The notes beneath the pieces were generated by a model. The model had not been told where the DNA came from. It did not search any database and was given only the letters and a program-made list of their open reading frames with translations. Of a stretch of 64,000 nucleotides of DNA, positions 51,323-59,083 are shown piece by piece. The first letter of the stretch is position 1; each line of letters opens with the position of its first letter. The DNA lies in the NCBI RefSeq assembly GCF_004004515.1, contig NZ_RXOL01000004.1, positions 272,790-336,789 of the forward strand, written 5' to 3'. A program made the translations under genes and the position numbers. This DNA comes from Croceicoccus ponticola. GTDB lineage: Bacteria > Pseudomonadota > Alphaproteobacteria > Sphingomonadales > Sphingomonadaceae.

Positions 51323-51336
51323 AAATGTATACATTT
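51323..51336. promoter_or_regulatory. palindrome AAATGTATACATTT over the lyase start codon
   Basis: A perfect 14-bp palindrome with a TGTATACA core spans the ATG (51325) of the HMG-CoA-lyase-like gene. It matches the core of FCD-type GntR operators and pairs with the weaker site at 50609-50620, 714 bases upstream. Confidence 0.5.
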
Positions 51337-52242
51337 AAACCAGAACCGATCGAACTCGTCGAAGTCGGGCCAAGAGACGGTCTGCAGAACGAGCCCGACA
51401 TCGTCGCGACCGTGGACAAGCTTGCGCTTATCGGCGACATGCTAGGGTATGGAGCGCGGCGACTGGAGGTGGCGAGTTTCGTCCACCCGCAACGCGTGCC
51501 CCAGATGGCCGATGCCGAAGCGGTCATTGCCGCCCTGCCCGATCGCGCCGATGCAACCTATATTGGCCTCGTCCTCAACAAGCGTGGCGTGATGCGCGCG
51601 CTCGCCACCCGCGAAAACGGCCGTCGGGGAATCGATCAGGTCGGCTGCGTAATTGTCGCCAGCGACACGTTTGGCCAAAAGAACCAAGGCCAGACCATCG
51701 CCGAGGGGATCGCCGAGAACCGTGCCATGCTGCGCTTTGCAAAGGCCGAAGGGATGCGCGCGCAGGTCACGATCAGCGCCGCATTCGGTTGCCCGTTCGA
51801 AGGCGCGGTAGAGCCAGCTACGGTCCTTCGCATCGCCGAGGAGTTGGCGGCTGAAGGCCCTGAGGAAATTGCGCTGGCCGATACTATCGGCGTCGGCACC
51901 CCTGCGCAGGTCGGGTCCTTGTTCGAACGGCTGGGCAAATTGCTCGATGGCCGCATCCCCATGCGCTGCCATTTCCACAACACGCGCGGCACCGGCATCG
52001 CCAATGCCTGGGCCGCCTATCAGTCCGGCGTACGCATCTTCGACGCCAGCCTGGGCGGACTTGGGGGCTGCCCCTTCGCCCCCAAGGCGACCGGAAACAT
52101 CGCCACCGAAGACCTCATCTACATGATGGAAGGTTCAGGTGTCGCCACGGGTATCGACCTCGATGCCGCAATCGCGGCCAACCATCGCTTCGCCGAGGTG
52201 CTGGGAAGGGAATTGCCATCCATGGTCGCCCGCGCGGCCTGA
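51325..52242 (+). CDS. HMG-CoA lyase-like (DRE-TIM metallolyase) enzyme
   Basis: 305-residue TIM-barrel lyase cleaving a 3-hydroxyacyl-CoA to acetyl-CoA (or another acyl-CoA) and a ketone/keto acid. Key elements are VGPRDGLQNE with Arg17/Asp18, metal ligands His216 and His218 in CHFHNTRGTG, and the signature loop GLGGCPFAPKATGN with catalytic Cys249. ATG 51325 is placed by family N-termini and by the GAGAG site; an upstream TTG is rejected. It lies 6 bases after gntR and 21 bases before the hydantoinase A gene. With the CaiB-type CoA transferase downstream, it could make the final cleavage of a branched hydroxy acid. The true substrate may not be HMG-CoA. Confidence 0.9.
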   Translation: MYTFKPEPIELVEVGPRDGLQNEPDIVATVDKLALIGDMLGYGARRLEVASFVHPQRVPQMADAEAVIAALPDRADATYIGLVLNKRGVMRALATRENGRRGIDQVGCVIVASDTFGQKNQGQTIAEGIAENRAMLRFAKAEGMRAQVTISAAFGCPFEGAVEPATVLRIAEELAAEGPEEIALADTIGVGTPAQVGSLFERLGKLLDGRIPMRCHFHNTRGTGIANAWAAYQSGVRIFDASLGGLGGCPFAPKATGNIATEDLIYMMEGSGVATGIDLDAAIAANHRFAEVLGRELPSMVARAA

Positions 52243-52263
52243 CCAAACTGCCAAGGAGAGCAT

Positions 52264-54321
52264 ATGACTTACAGGCTGGGCGTCGATGTCGGAGGCACGT
52301 TTACCGACCTCCTTCTTTTCGACGAAGACACAGGAAATTTTTGGCGGCACAAGACACCCTCCACGCCCCTCGACAGTTCCGAAGGCATTCTCAACGGCGT
52401 CAAGGCGATCACCGATCAAGCGGGCATTTCGGGTGAAGAGATCGCCTATTTCCTGCACGGCACCACCGTTGCGACCAATGCCGTGCTGGAGGGGAAAGGC
52501 GCCAAGGTCGGTCTCGTGACCACCGAAGGCTATCGCGACATCATGCAGATCGCGCGCAGCTACGTTCCGGGCGGGCTCGCCGCCTGGATCGTGTGGCCGA
52601 AACCGCAGCCGCTCGCCCATCTAGAGGACACGGTCGAAGTGCCGGGCCGGATGGGTGCTGACGGCGAAGAAGTCCGTCCGCTGGAAGAAAGCGCCGTGCG
52701 CGCCGCGCTCGCGAAATTGAGGGCAAATGGTGTCGAGGCGCTGACCGTCAGCCTGATCAACGCCTACGTCAACGGTGCCCATGAAAAGCGCATCGGCGAA
52801 ATCGCCGCCGAAGAATTGCCCGGTGTGCCGGTATCGCTCAGCCACGAAGTCCTGCCCGAAATGCAGGAGTACGAGCGGACGCTGTCGACCGTTGCGAATG
52901 CCGCGGTGCGACCGGTGGTGAGCAAGTATCTCTCCAACTTGCGCGCCAAGCTGGAGCATGAAGGAATGCATGGTCGGCTCTCGCTCTTGCGATCGGATGG
53001 CGGCCTGATGAGCAGCCAGAAGGCCGAGGAACACCCGGTCAATATCCTGATGTCCGGACCTGCCGGCGGGGTGACCGGCGCTTTGTGGGTGGCAAAGAAC
53101 GCGGGCTTCGAAAACATCCTGACGCTGGACGTCGGCGGCACGTCCACCGATGTCGCGCTGATCGAAGGGTACGAGGCGCGGCGCGTTCGGACGACCGAAG
53201 TGGGCCATTTGTCCGTGCGCGTTTCCGCTCTGGACGTGAAGACGGTCGGCGCAGGCGGAGGTTCCATCGCGCATGTGCCTGAACTGACCAAGGCGCTGCG
53301 CGTCGGCCCCGAAAGTGCGGGCGCGATGCCCGGACCCGTGGCCTATGGCAAGGGCGGGGTGCAGCCAACCGTGACCGATGCGAATGTCGTGCTCGGCTAT
53401 TTGCCCGAAGACCTGCTCGGCGGATCGTTCCGGCTCGATCGCGAAAGCGCCAAGAAAGCGGTCCAGAAAGTGGCCGATGCCTTGGGCGTGTCGTTGATGG
53501 AGGCGGCGCGCGGCATCATCGACATCGTCAACGAAAACATGTTCGGCGCCCTGCGCATGATCAGCGTGCAGCAAGGTTACGACCCGCGCGATTTCGCATT
53601 GATGGGGTTTGGCGGTGCCGGCCCGCTTCATGTCAACGCCGTCGCGAGACTGATGGGGAGCTGGCCCGCCATTTCGCCCGTTTCGCCGGGCGTGCTGTGC
53701 GCGCTAGGCGATGCGACGACGCGCATGCGGACCGAAACCGCTAGAAGCTTTTCGAAACTGGCCAAGGACACGAATGTCGGCGAGCTGCAGAAGGTCCTCG
53801 ACGAGATGGCCATCCAGACGCGCGGCGAACTGCTGGCCGATGGTGTGCCGGAAGACCAGATCCTGACCCAGTTCGAAGTCGATGTGCGCTATGCCGGACA
53901 AGCGTTCGAAGTGCCGCTGACGATAGACAAGTCGGTGCTCGATACGGATGGCATCGAAGGGGTGCTGAAACGCTTTGACGACGAACACTTGCGGCTGTTC
54001 ACTTTCAACATGGACACCCCGCACGAGATCGTGAACTTGCGTGCGGTGGCATTGGGACAGCCCCCAGCGCTGCCGGCGGCAGAGCTTGCAAAGGGTGACG
54101 GCGATCCTTCTGCTGCAAAGATCCGCGACCACACCTTGTGGATGAACGGACGCGAGCAGGACGCTGTGATCTACGACCGCAGCAGGCTTCGCCAGGGCGA
54201 CGTGATCCAAGGGCCAGCCGTCATCACCGAGATGGATTCGACCACGCTGGTTGAAAGCGGCTGCACCGCCACCATCGACAAGGTGGGCAATATTCTCATC
54301 AATCCGGACAAGGAGGGCTGA
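52264..54321 (+). CDS. hydantoinase/oxoprolinase A subunit (HyuA family)
   Basis: 685-residue ASKHA-fold ATPase subunit of the N-methylhydantoinase/5-oxoprolinase/acetone-carboxylase group. The N-terminal domain has GVDVGGTFTDLLLF at 6-19 and FLHGTTVATNAVLEGKGAKVGLVTTEGYRD near 62-91. The second ATPase lobe includes LRSDGGLMS near 243, LMSGPAGGVTGA near 261 and LDVGGTSTDVALI near 288-300. ATG 52264 has AAGGAG 7 bases upstream. The B subunit follows 4 bases after the stop. Together they would hydrolyse or carboxylate with ATP, most simply opening a cyclic amide, imide or lactam. The substrate class is inferred only. Confidence 0.92.
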   Translation: MTYRLGVDVGGTFTDLLLFDEDTGNFWRHKTPSTPLDSSEGILNGVKAITDQAGISGEEIAYFLHGTTVATNAVLEGKGAKVGLVTTEGYRDIMQIARSYVPGGLAAWIVWPKPQPLAHLEDTVEVPGRMGADGEEVRPLEESAVRAALAKLRANGVEALTVSLINAYVNGAHEKRIGEIAAEELPGVPVSLSHEVLPEMQEYERTLSTVANAAVRPVVSKYLSNLRAKLEHEGMHGRLSLLRSDGGLMSSQKAEEHPVNILMSGPAGGVTGALWVAKNAGFENILTLDVGGTSTDVALIEGYEARRVRTTEVGHLSVRVSALDVKTVGAGGGSIAHVPELTKALRVGPESAGAMPGPVAYGKGGVQPTVTDANVVLGYLPEDLLGGSFRLDRESAKKAVQKVADALGVSLMEAARGIIDIVNENMFGALRMISVQQGYDPRDFALMGFGGAGPLHVNAVARLMGSWPAISPVSPGVLCALGDATTRMRTETARSFSKLAKDTNVGELQKVLDEMAIQTRGELLADGVPEDQILTQFEVDVRYAGQAFEVPLTIDKSVLDTDGIEGVLKRFDDEHLRLFTFNMDTPHEIVNLRAVALGQPPALPAAELAKGDGDPSAAKIRDHTLWMNGREQDAVIYDRSRLRQGDVIQGPAVITEMDSTTLVESGCTATIDKVGNILINPDKEG

Positions 54322-54325
54322 TCGG

Positions 54326-56224
54326 ATGCCGGCTCAAATCATAGAGACCAACGACACGCCCTTCGCAAAGGTCGCGATCGATCCCGTTACGCTCGACATC
54401 ATCGAAAACGCGCTGAGGAATGCGCGGATCGAGATGGACGCAACGCTGGTGCGCACGGCGATGTCGCCGGGCATTCGCGAGCAGGGCGACGCCTTCCCGC
54501 TGATTGCGGACCCTGCCGGCAAGATGATCGTCGGCCAGTTCGGCAGCTTCATCGACGGCTTTCTCAAGGGTTATGACAACACGCTGGAAGATGGCGACAT
54601 GATCTTCCTGTCCGATCCCTATTCCTGCGAAGGCGCAGTCAGCCACTCGAATGACTGGCTGGTGCTGCTGCCGGTGTTCAAGGACGGGCGGCTCATGGCC
54701 TATACCGCCATGTTCGGCCATCAGTCCGACATCGGCGGCTCGGTGCCCGGCTCGATGCCGATCGGCGCCAGCTCGATCTTCGAAGAAGGCGTCCGAATCC
54801 CGCCCGTGAAGATCTGGAAAAAGGGCGTTTACAACGAAGACCTGATGCGGCTCGTCATGCACCAGACGCGCAAGCCCGACTGGTGTCAGGCGGACCTCAA
54901 CGCACTCATCGCTTCATGCCGCGTCGCGTCGAAACGCGTGATCGAAATGGCAGAGCGGTTCGGCGACGATGTATACGTTTCTGCAACGCAAGAACTGCTG
55001 GCACGCAACCACCGCGCGATGAAGGCCTTGCTGTCGCAGGCGATCGGCGAAAAACCGGTCAGCTTCGAAGATTACCTGTGCGACGACGGGAAGGGCTTTG
55101 GCCCTTACAAGATCAAGTGCACGATGTGGCGCGAAGGCGAAAAGGTCGTTCTCGATTTTGACGGGACAGACCCGCAAAGCGCTGCGTCGATCAACTTCCT
55201 GCTGAACGAAAACATGTTCAAGATGTTCTTCGGCATCTACATGATCATGGTATTCGACCCGCAGGTCCTGTTGAATGACGGGTTCTACGATCTGATCGAA
55301 GTGCGCATTCCCGAAGGTTCGCTGCTCAAGCCGAAATTCCCCGCCGCGCTTTCGGGCCGCACCCATGCACTGGGCAGGATTTTCGACATTCTGGGTGGAC
55401 TGTTGGGCCAGAAGACTCCCGAATTCCTGAACGCAGCCGGGTTCTCGTCATCGCCGCATCTGTTCTATTCGGGCTGGGACAAGCGCAATGGCAAAGAGCG
55501 CGAGTGGTTCCAGCTGTTCCAGATCGGTTTCGGCGGAATTCCCGGGCGCCCGATGGGCGACGGTCCGGACGGGCACTCGCTCTGGCCCGGGTTCACGAAC
55601 GTCCCGAACGAATTCCTCGAGCGTTATTTCCCTCTTCGCATCGAGCGTTATTCGACCGAACCCGACAGCGGCGGCGCCGGACTTCACCGCGGCGGCAATG
55701 GCATCCACATGACTTACTGCTTCCTTGCCGACGGCGACGTCGCAATCCATGACGATCGCTGGTTCGTTCCGCCGTGGGGCGTCAATGGCGGTCATCCGGG
55801 CATGCGTGCGAAAAAAGTGCTCGAGCGCGCGGACGGGACCACCGAGATCGTCGGCAACAAGGTCGAGGACGTGCCGGTCAAGAAGGGTGACCTGCTCCAT
55901 TTCATCACCTGGGGCGGCGGCGGGTGGGGCGACCCGCTTGAACGCGATCCCAAGCTCGTGGGGCTGGAGATCCGTCAGGGCCTCGTCACCGTCGAGGGAG
56001 CCCGCGCCTATGGCGTTGTCGTCGACGAGGACGGCAGCGTCGACAAGTCGGCGACGGACGTTCTCCGTACGCAAATAAAAAGCCAGCGCGGAGAGTTGCC
56101 GTTGTTCGACTACGGCCCCGGAATCGACCAGCTGCGCGCCAATTGCGAGGCTGAAACAGGTCTTCCAGCGCCACGGCAACCAGAATGGCATGCATGGGAA
56201 GACGGCCGGGAGGCAGCGGAGTGA
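54326..56224 (+). CDS. hydantoinase/oxoprolinase B subunit (HyuB family)
   Basis: 632-residue catalytic B subunit. Visible signatures are DPVTLDIIENALRNARIEMDATLVRTAMSPGIREQGD near 19-55, DPYSCEGAVSHSNDW near 96-110, SGRTHALGRIFDILGGLLGQ near 344-363 and SGGAGLHRGGNG near 450-461, near the metal centre of the family. AAGGAGGG precedes ATG 54326. The TGA overlaps the GTG start of the CoA transferase (GTGA). The direct A-B-CoA transferase chain is the main evidence for a pathway in which a ring-opened acid is next converted to its CoA ester. Confidence 0.92.
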   Translation: MPAQIIETNDTPFAKVAIDPVTLDIIENALRNARIEMDATLVRTAMSPGIREQGDAFPLIADPAGKMIVGQFGSFIDGFLKGYDNTLEDGDMIFLSDPYSCEGAVSHSNDWLVLLPVFKDGRLMAYTAMFGHQSDIGGSVPGSMPIGASSIFEEGVRIPPVKIWKKGVYNEDLMRLVMHQTRKPDWCQADLNALIASCRVASKRVIEMAERFGDDVYVSATQELLARNHRAMKALLSQAIGEKPVSFEDYLCDDGKGFGPYKIKCTMWREGEKVVLDFDGTDPQSAASINFLLNENMFKMFFGIYMIMVFDPQVLLNDGFYDLIEVRIPEGSLLKPKFPAALSGRTHALGRIFDILGGLLGQKTPEFLNAAGFSSSPHLFYSGWDKRNGKEREWFQLFQIGFGGIPGRPMGDGPDGHSLWPGFTNVPNEFLERYFPLRIERYSTEPDSGGAGLHRGGNGIHMTYCFLADGDVAIHDDRWFVPPWGVNGGHPGMRAKKVLERADGTTEIVGNKVEDVPVKKGDLLHFITWGGGGWGDPLERDPKLVGLEIRQGLVTVEGARAYGVVVDEDGSVDKSATDVLRTQIKSQRGELPLFDYGPGIDQLRANCEAETGLPAPRQPEWHAWEDGREAAE

Positions 56225-57405
56225 GCGGGGCGCTTTGCGACATCCGCGTCGTCGAGATGGGTCAGCTTCTGGCCGGCCCGTTTTGCGGCCAATTGTTGGG
56301 CGACATGGGCGCCGACGTGATCAAGCTGGAGCCGCCCGGCGCGGGCGATCCCATGCGGTTGTGGGGTCAGGGCGAGGACAAGGTCCAGTGGGAAGTGATC
56401 GCGCGCAACAAGCGTTCGGTCACCTGCAATCTGCGCGTCCCCGAAGGGCAGGCGCTTGCCCGCAAGATCATCGCGACGGCCGATGTGCTCGTCGAGAACT
56501 TCAAGCCGGGTACGTTGGAAAAATGGGGGCTCTCGCCAGAAGAACTGCACAAGGACAACCCGGGGCTGATCATCGCGCGCATGTCCGGTTACGGCCAGGA
56601 TGGCCCCTATTCGGATCGCGCCGGCTTTGGCGGGATCGGAGAAGCGATGGGCGGCTGGCGATACATTGTCGGAGACCCCGATCGGCCCCCTGCCCGCATG
56701 GGAATTTCCATCGGCGATACCCTGTGCGCCACTTACGGCTGCATGGGCGTGCTTGCGGCGCTGCACCACCGCGAAAAGACCGGCGAAGGACAGGTGGTGG
56801 ATACCGCGCTTTACGAATCCGTCCTTCAAGTGATGGAAGGGCTGGTGCCGGAATACGATCACAACGGGTACATCCGGGAACGAGCCGGTTCAATCCTTCC
56901 CGGTATCGCGCCGTCCAACGTCTATCGGTGCAAGGATGGCCACATCATGATCGGCGCCAACAAGGACGGGATCTTCGTGCGCCTTGCGCAGGCGATGGAC
57001 CAGCCGGATCTCGCCCGGGACGCAAGGTACGCCACCCACCTGGCGCGCGGCGAAAACCAGATCGAACTCGACCGGATCATCAATGAATGGACAAGCGAAC
57101 ACACGGTTGCCGAGGTGGAGCAGGCCATGATCGAATATTCGATCCCCGCGGGCAAGGTGTACCGCGCACCGGAGATGATCGCGGATCCTCATTTCCAGGC
57201 GCGCGAAGCCATCATCGAGGTCGAGACGGAACGGTTCGGGAAGCTCAAGATGCAGAACGCATTTCCCAAGTTCTCTCGCACGCCGTCAAGCGTCAGGCGC
57301 CCCGCACCGGCACAACCCGGAAAGGACAACGCCGAGATCTATGGCGACATCCTCGGCCTCGACGATGCTGCCCGAAGCGAGCTGGCGTCCAAGGGAGTCA
57401 TCTGA
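56221..57405 (+). CDS. CaiB/BaiF-type (family III) CoA transferase
   Basis: 394-residue CoA transferase moving CoA from a donor thioester to a carboxylate through an aspartyl-CoA anhydride. Family marks are VVEMGQLLAGPFCGQLLGDMGADVIKLEPPGAGD near 10-43, NKRSVTCNLRVPEGQ near 62-76, VENFKPGTLEKWGL near 92-105, and the probable catalytic Asp in MGISIGDTLCATYG near 160-173. The start is GTG 56221 with GGAGG 9 bases upstream, overlapping the hydantoinase B stop. It probably loads CoA onto the product of the hydantoinase or an isochorismatase-fold hydrolase before the lyase acts. Confidence 0.9.
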   Translation: MSGALCDIRVVEMGQLLAGPFCGQLLGDMGADVIKLEPPGAGDPMRLWGQGEDKVQWEVIARNKRSVTCNLRVPEGQALARKIIATADVLVENFKPGTLEKWGLSPEELHKDNPGLIIARMSGYGQDGPYSDRAGFGGIGEAMGGWRYIVGDPDRPPARMGISIGDTLCATYGCMGVLAALHHREKTGEGQVVDTALYESVLQVMEGLVPEYDHNGYIRERAGSILPGIAPSNVYRCKDGHIMIGANKDGIFVRLAQAMDQPDLARDARYATHLARGENQIELDRIINEWTSEHTVAEVEQAMIEYSIPAGKVYRAPEMIADPHFQAREAIIEVETERFGKLKMQNAFPKFSRTPSSVRRPAPAQPGKDNAEIYGDILGLDDAARSELASKGVI

Positions 57406-57407
57406 CT

Positions 57408-58046
57408 ATGGCAAGCGGCAACCGCCGGGCAGAGATCGACGCCGGGCCGTTCGTTGGCCGGTTGCAACCGGGCCAGCACCCGGCCCTGCTGCTGGTCGAC
57501 ATGGTCGAAGCCTACCTGCAACCCGAAAGCCCGCTATATTGCGAAACCGCAAAAGCAGCCGCCACGGTCGCACAACAGCTTGTGAGTATCTGCCGCGCAA
57601 ACAACATCCCGGTGATCTTCACCAACGTCGAATATGAGCCCGGCGGGGCCAATGGCGGCGTGTTCTATCGCAAGGCCCCGGTACTCAAGGTCTTCGATCG
57701 CGGCTCTGAGCTGGGAGCATTCCCGCCCGGACTGAAGCCCGCAGCCGGCGAAATCGTTCTCACCAAGCAATATCCGTCCGCATTTTTCGAAACCGGTCTG
57801 GCGCAAAAGCTGAAGGCGCGTGGCGTCGATACCTTGCTGATCGGCGGCTATTCGACGTCTGGCTGCGTGCGGGCCTCGGTGCTCGACGCCATGCAATACG
57901 GCTTTATTCCGTTCGTGGTGCAGGATGCCTGCGCCGATCGCCATCCCGACACCCATTCGTCGAACCTTTTCGACCTCAAGGCGAAGTACGCCGAAGTGAT
58001 CGAGGCAGCGGATCTGGATTTGGTTGTTGCCGCAAAGGCTGGATGA
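57408..58046 (+). CDS. isochorismatase-fold cysteine hydrolase (N-carbamoylsarcosine amidase type)
   Basis: 212-residue cysteine hydrolase. The catalytic triad is readable: Asp31 in LLVDMVEAY, Lys120 in VLTKQYPSAFFET and Cys153 in GGYSTSGCVRAS. The family hydrolyses amides such as N-carbamoylsarcosine, maleamate, nicotinamide or biuret. ATG 57408 is 2 bases after the CoA transferase stop, with AAGGGAG upstream. Next to hydantoinase A/B it would fit release of ammonia or carbamate from the ring-opened N-carbamoyl or half-amide acid, as in the hydantoin-to-amino-acid or cyclic-imide routes. Confidence 0.9.
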   Translation: MASGNRRAEIDAGPFVGRLQPGQHPALLLVDMVEAYLQPESPLYCETAKAAATVAQQLVSICRANNIPVIFTNVEYEPGGANGGVFYRKAPVLKVFDRGSELGAFPPGLKPAAGEIVLTKQYPSAFFETGLAQKLKARGVDTLLIGGYSTSGCVRASVLDAMQYGFIPFVVQDACADRHPDTHSSNLFDLKAKYAEVIEAADLDLVVAAKAG

Positions 58047-58109
58047 TGGTCGACTTCACCGCGCGCGCCGGCGGATCGCAGAACGACGGCCAAAGGGAGT
58101 GCCAATGAC

Positions 58110-59051
58110 GTGATCGTCGGTTCATCATCGCATCAGCTGCCCGCTTTCCGCGGTCCGCCCGACCAGTTCCTGTCGACCGCCCGCTTCCGCACGGCCGATC
58201 TGGTCTCAAGCAAGATGATCGACGCCGGCGTCAGCGTCCCGGTTGCCCGCTGGCGCTCTTCCCTTGGCCGCGACGCCATCACCAAGGGATATTCGCATCA
58301 TACCGTCATCCTCCAGAACTCGGGCGAAGACGTGCGCCGCGTCGACATGCCGAACCTGGCGCAGCGGCCAAGCAAGCGGGGGTCGTTGCTGATCCTTCCT
58401 GCGGGAATGAACGCAGCCTGGCGGTCGGACGATGTTTCGGACCGAACCCATTTCTACGTGCACCCGGAGCTTGTGCAGCAGGTTTCGCTCGAAATTCACG
58501 GGCGGCCTTGTGCGATCCGCGACGATTGCTTGTTCGTGTTCGACGACGGTTTCAAAAGCCTGCTCGAACGTTACGCTTTCCTGGCAGATTCGACGACATC
58601 ATCCCGGTTCGAACGGGAAATGGCCATGCTCGAAATCGCAACCACGCTGGTGCGCCGTTACAGCGATCCGGTCGGGACCATCGGCGACGATGCGGAGCAC
58701 CGCCAAGCTTCGAGACTGGGCTTGTACATCGATGCCAATCTTGCCGGAAAGCTGCGCGCCCGCGATGTCGCCTCCGCGCTCGGGCTGTCGGAAACTTGCC
58801 TGAAGCAGCTGGCGAAATGCGAACTGGGCATGCCGTTGCATCAATATCTGCTGGAACGTCGCCTTGACGAAGCGCAACGCCTGATCGCGCTAGGCGTCGG
58901 CATTGCGCAGGCCGCGCTCCTTTCCGGCTTTTCCAGCCAGTCGCACCTTACAACCACGATGAGCACCCGGCGCAAAGTCACGCCGTCTGCCCATACTCCG
59001 ACGAATCCTGGAAAAGTCCCGCCCGATTCTGGAAGACGCGAACTCGCATAA
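58110..59051 (+). CDS. AraC-family transcriptional regulator
   Basis: 313-residue regulator. The N-terminal ligand-binding domain (about 20-190) resembles the AraC_binding_2 type, and the C-terminal DNA-binding domain has LRARDVASALGLSETCLKQLAKCELGMPLHQYLLERRLDEAQRLI near 217-260 followed by the second helix-turn-helix AQAALLSGFSSQSHLTTTM. The usual 'FxxxFRRxxGxTPxxYR' end is altered to LTTTMSTRRKVTPSAHTP. The start is GTG 58110; an ATG 6 bases earlier leads to an immediate stop. It lies between the hydrolase and the Fe-S flavin enzyme and may control the latter. Confidence 0.85.
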   Translation: MIVGSSSHQLPAFRGPPDQFLSTARFRTADLVSSKMIDAGVSVPVARWRSSLGRDAITKGYSHHTVILQNSGEDVRRVDMPNLAQRPSKRGSLLILPAGMNAAWRSDDVSDRTHFYVHPELVQQVSLEIHGRPCAIRDDCLFVFDDGFKSLLERYAFLADSTTSSRFEREMAMLEIATTLVRRYSDPVGTIGDDAEHRQASRLGLYIDANLAGKLRARDVASALGLSETCLKQLAKCELGMPLHQYLLERRLDEAQRLIALGVGIAQAALLSGFSSQSHLTTTMSTRRKVTPSAHTPTNPGKVPPDSGRRELA

Positions 59052-59083
59052 GCGCGACATCCCACAGGGCGTCATGTCTGAAT

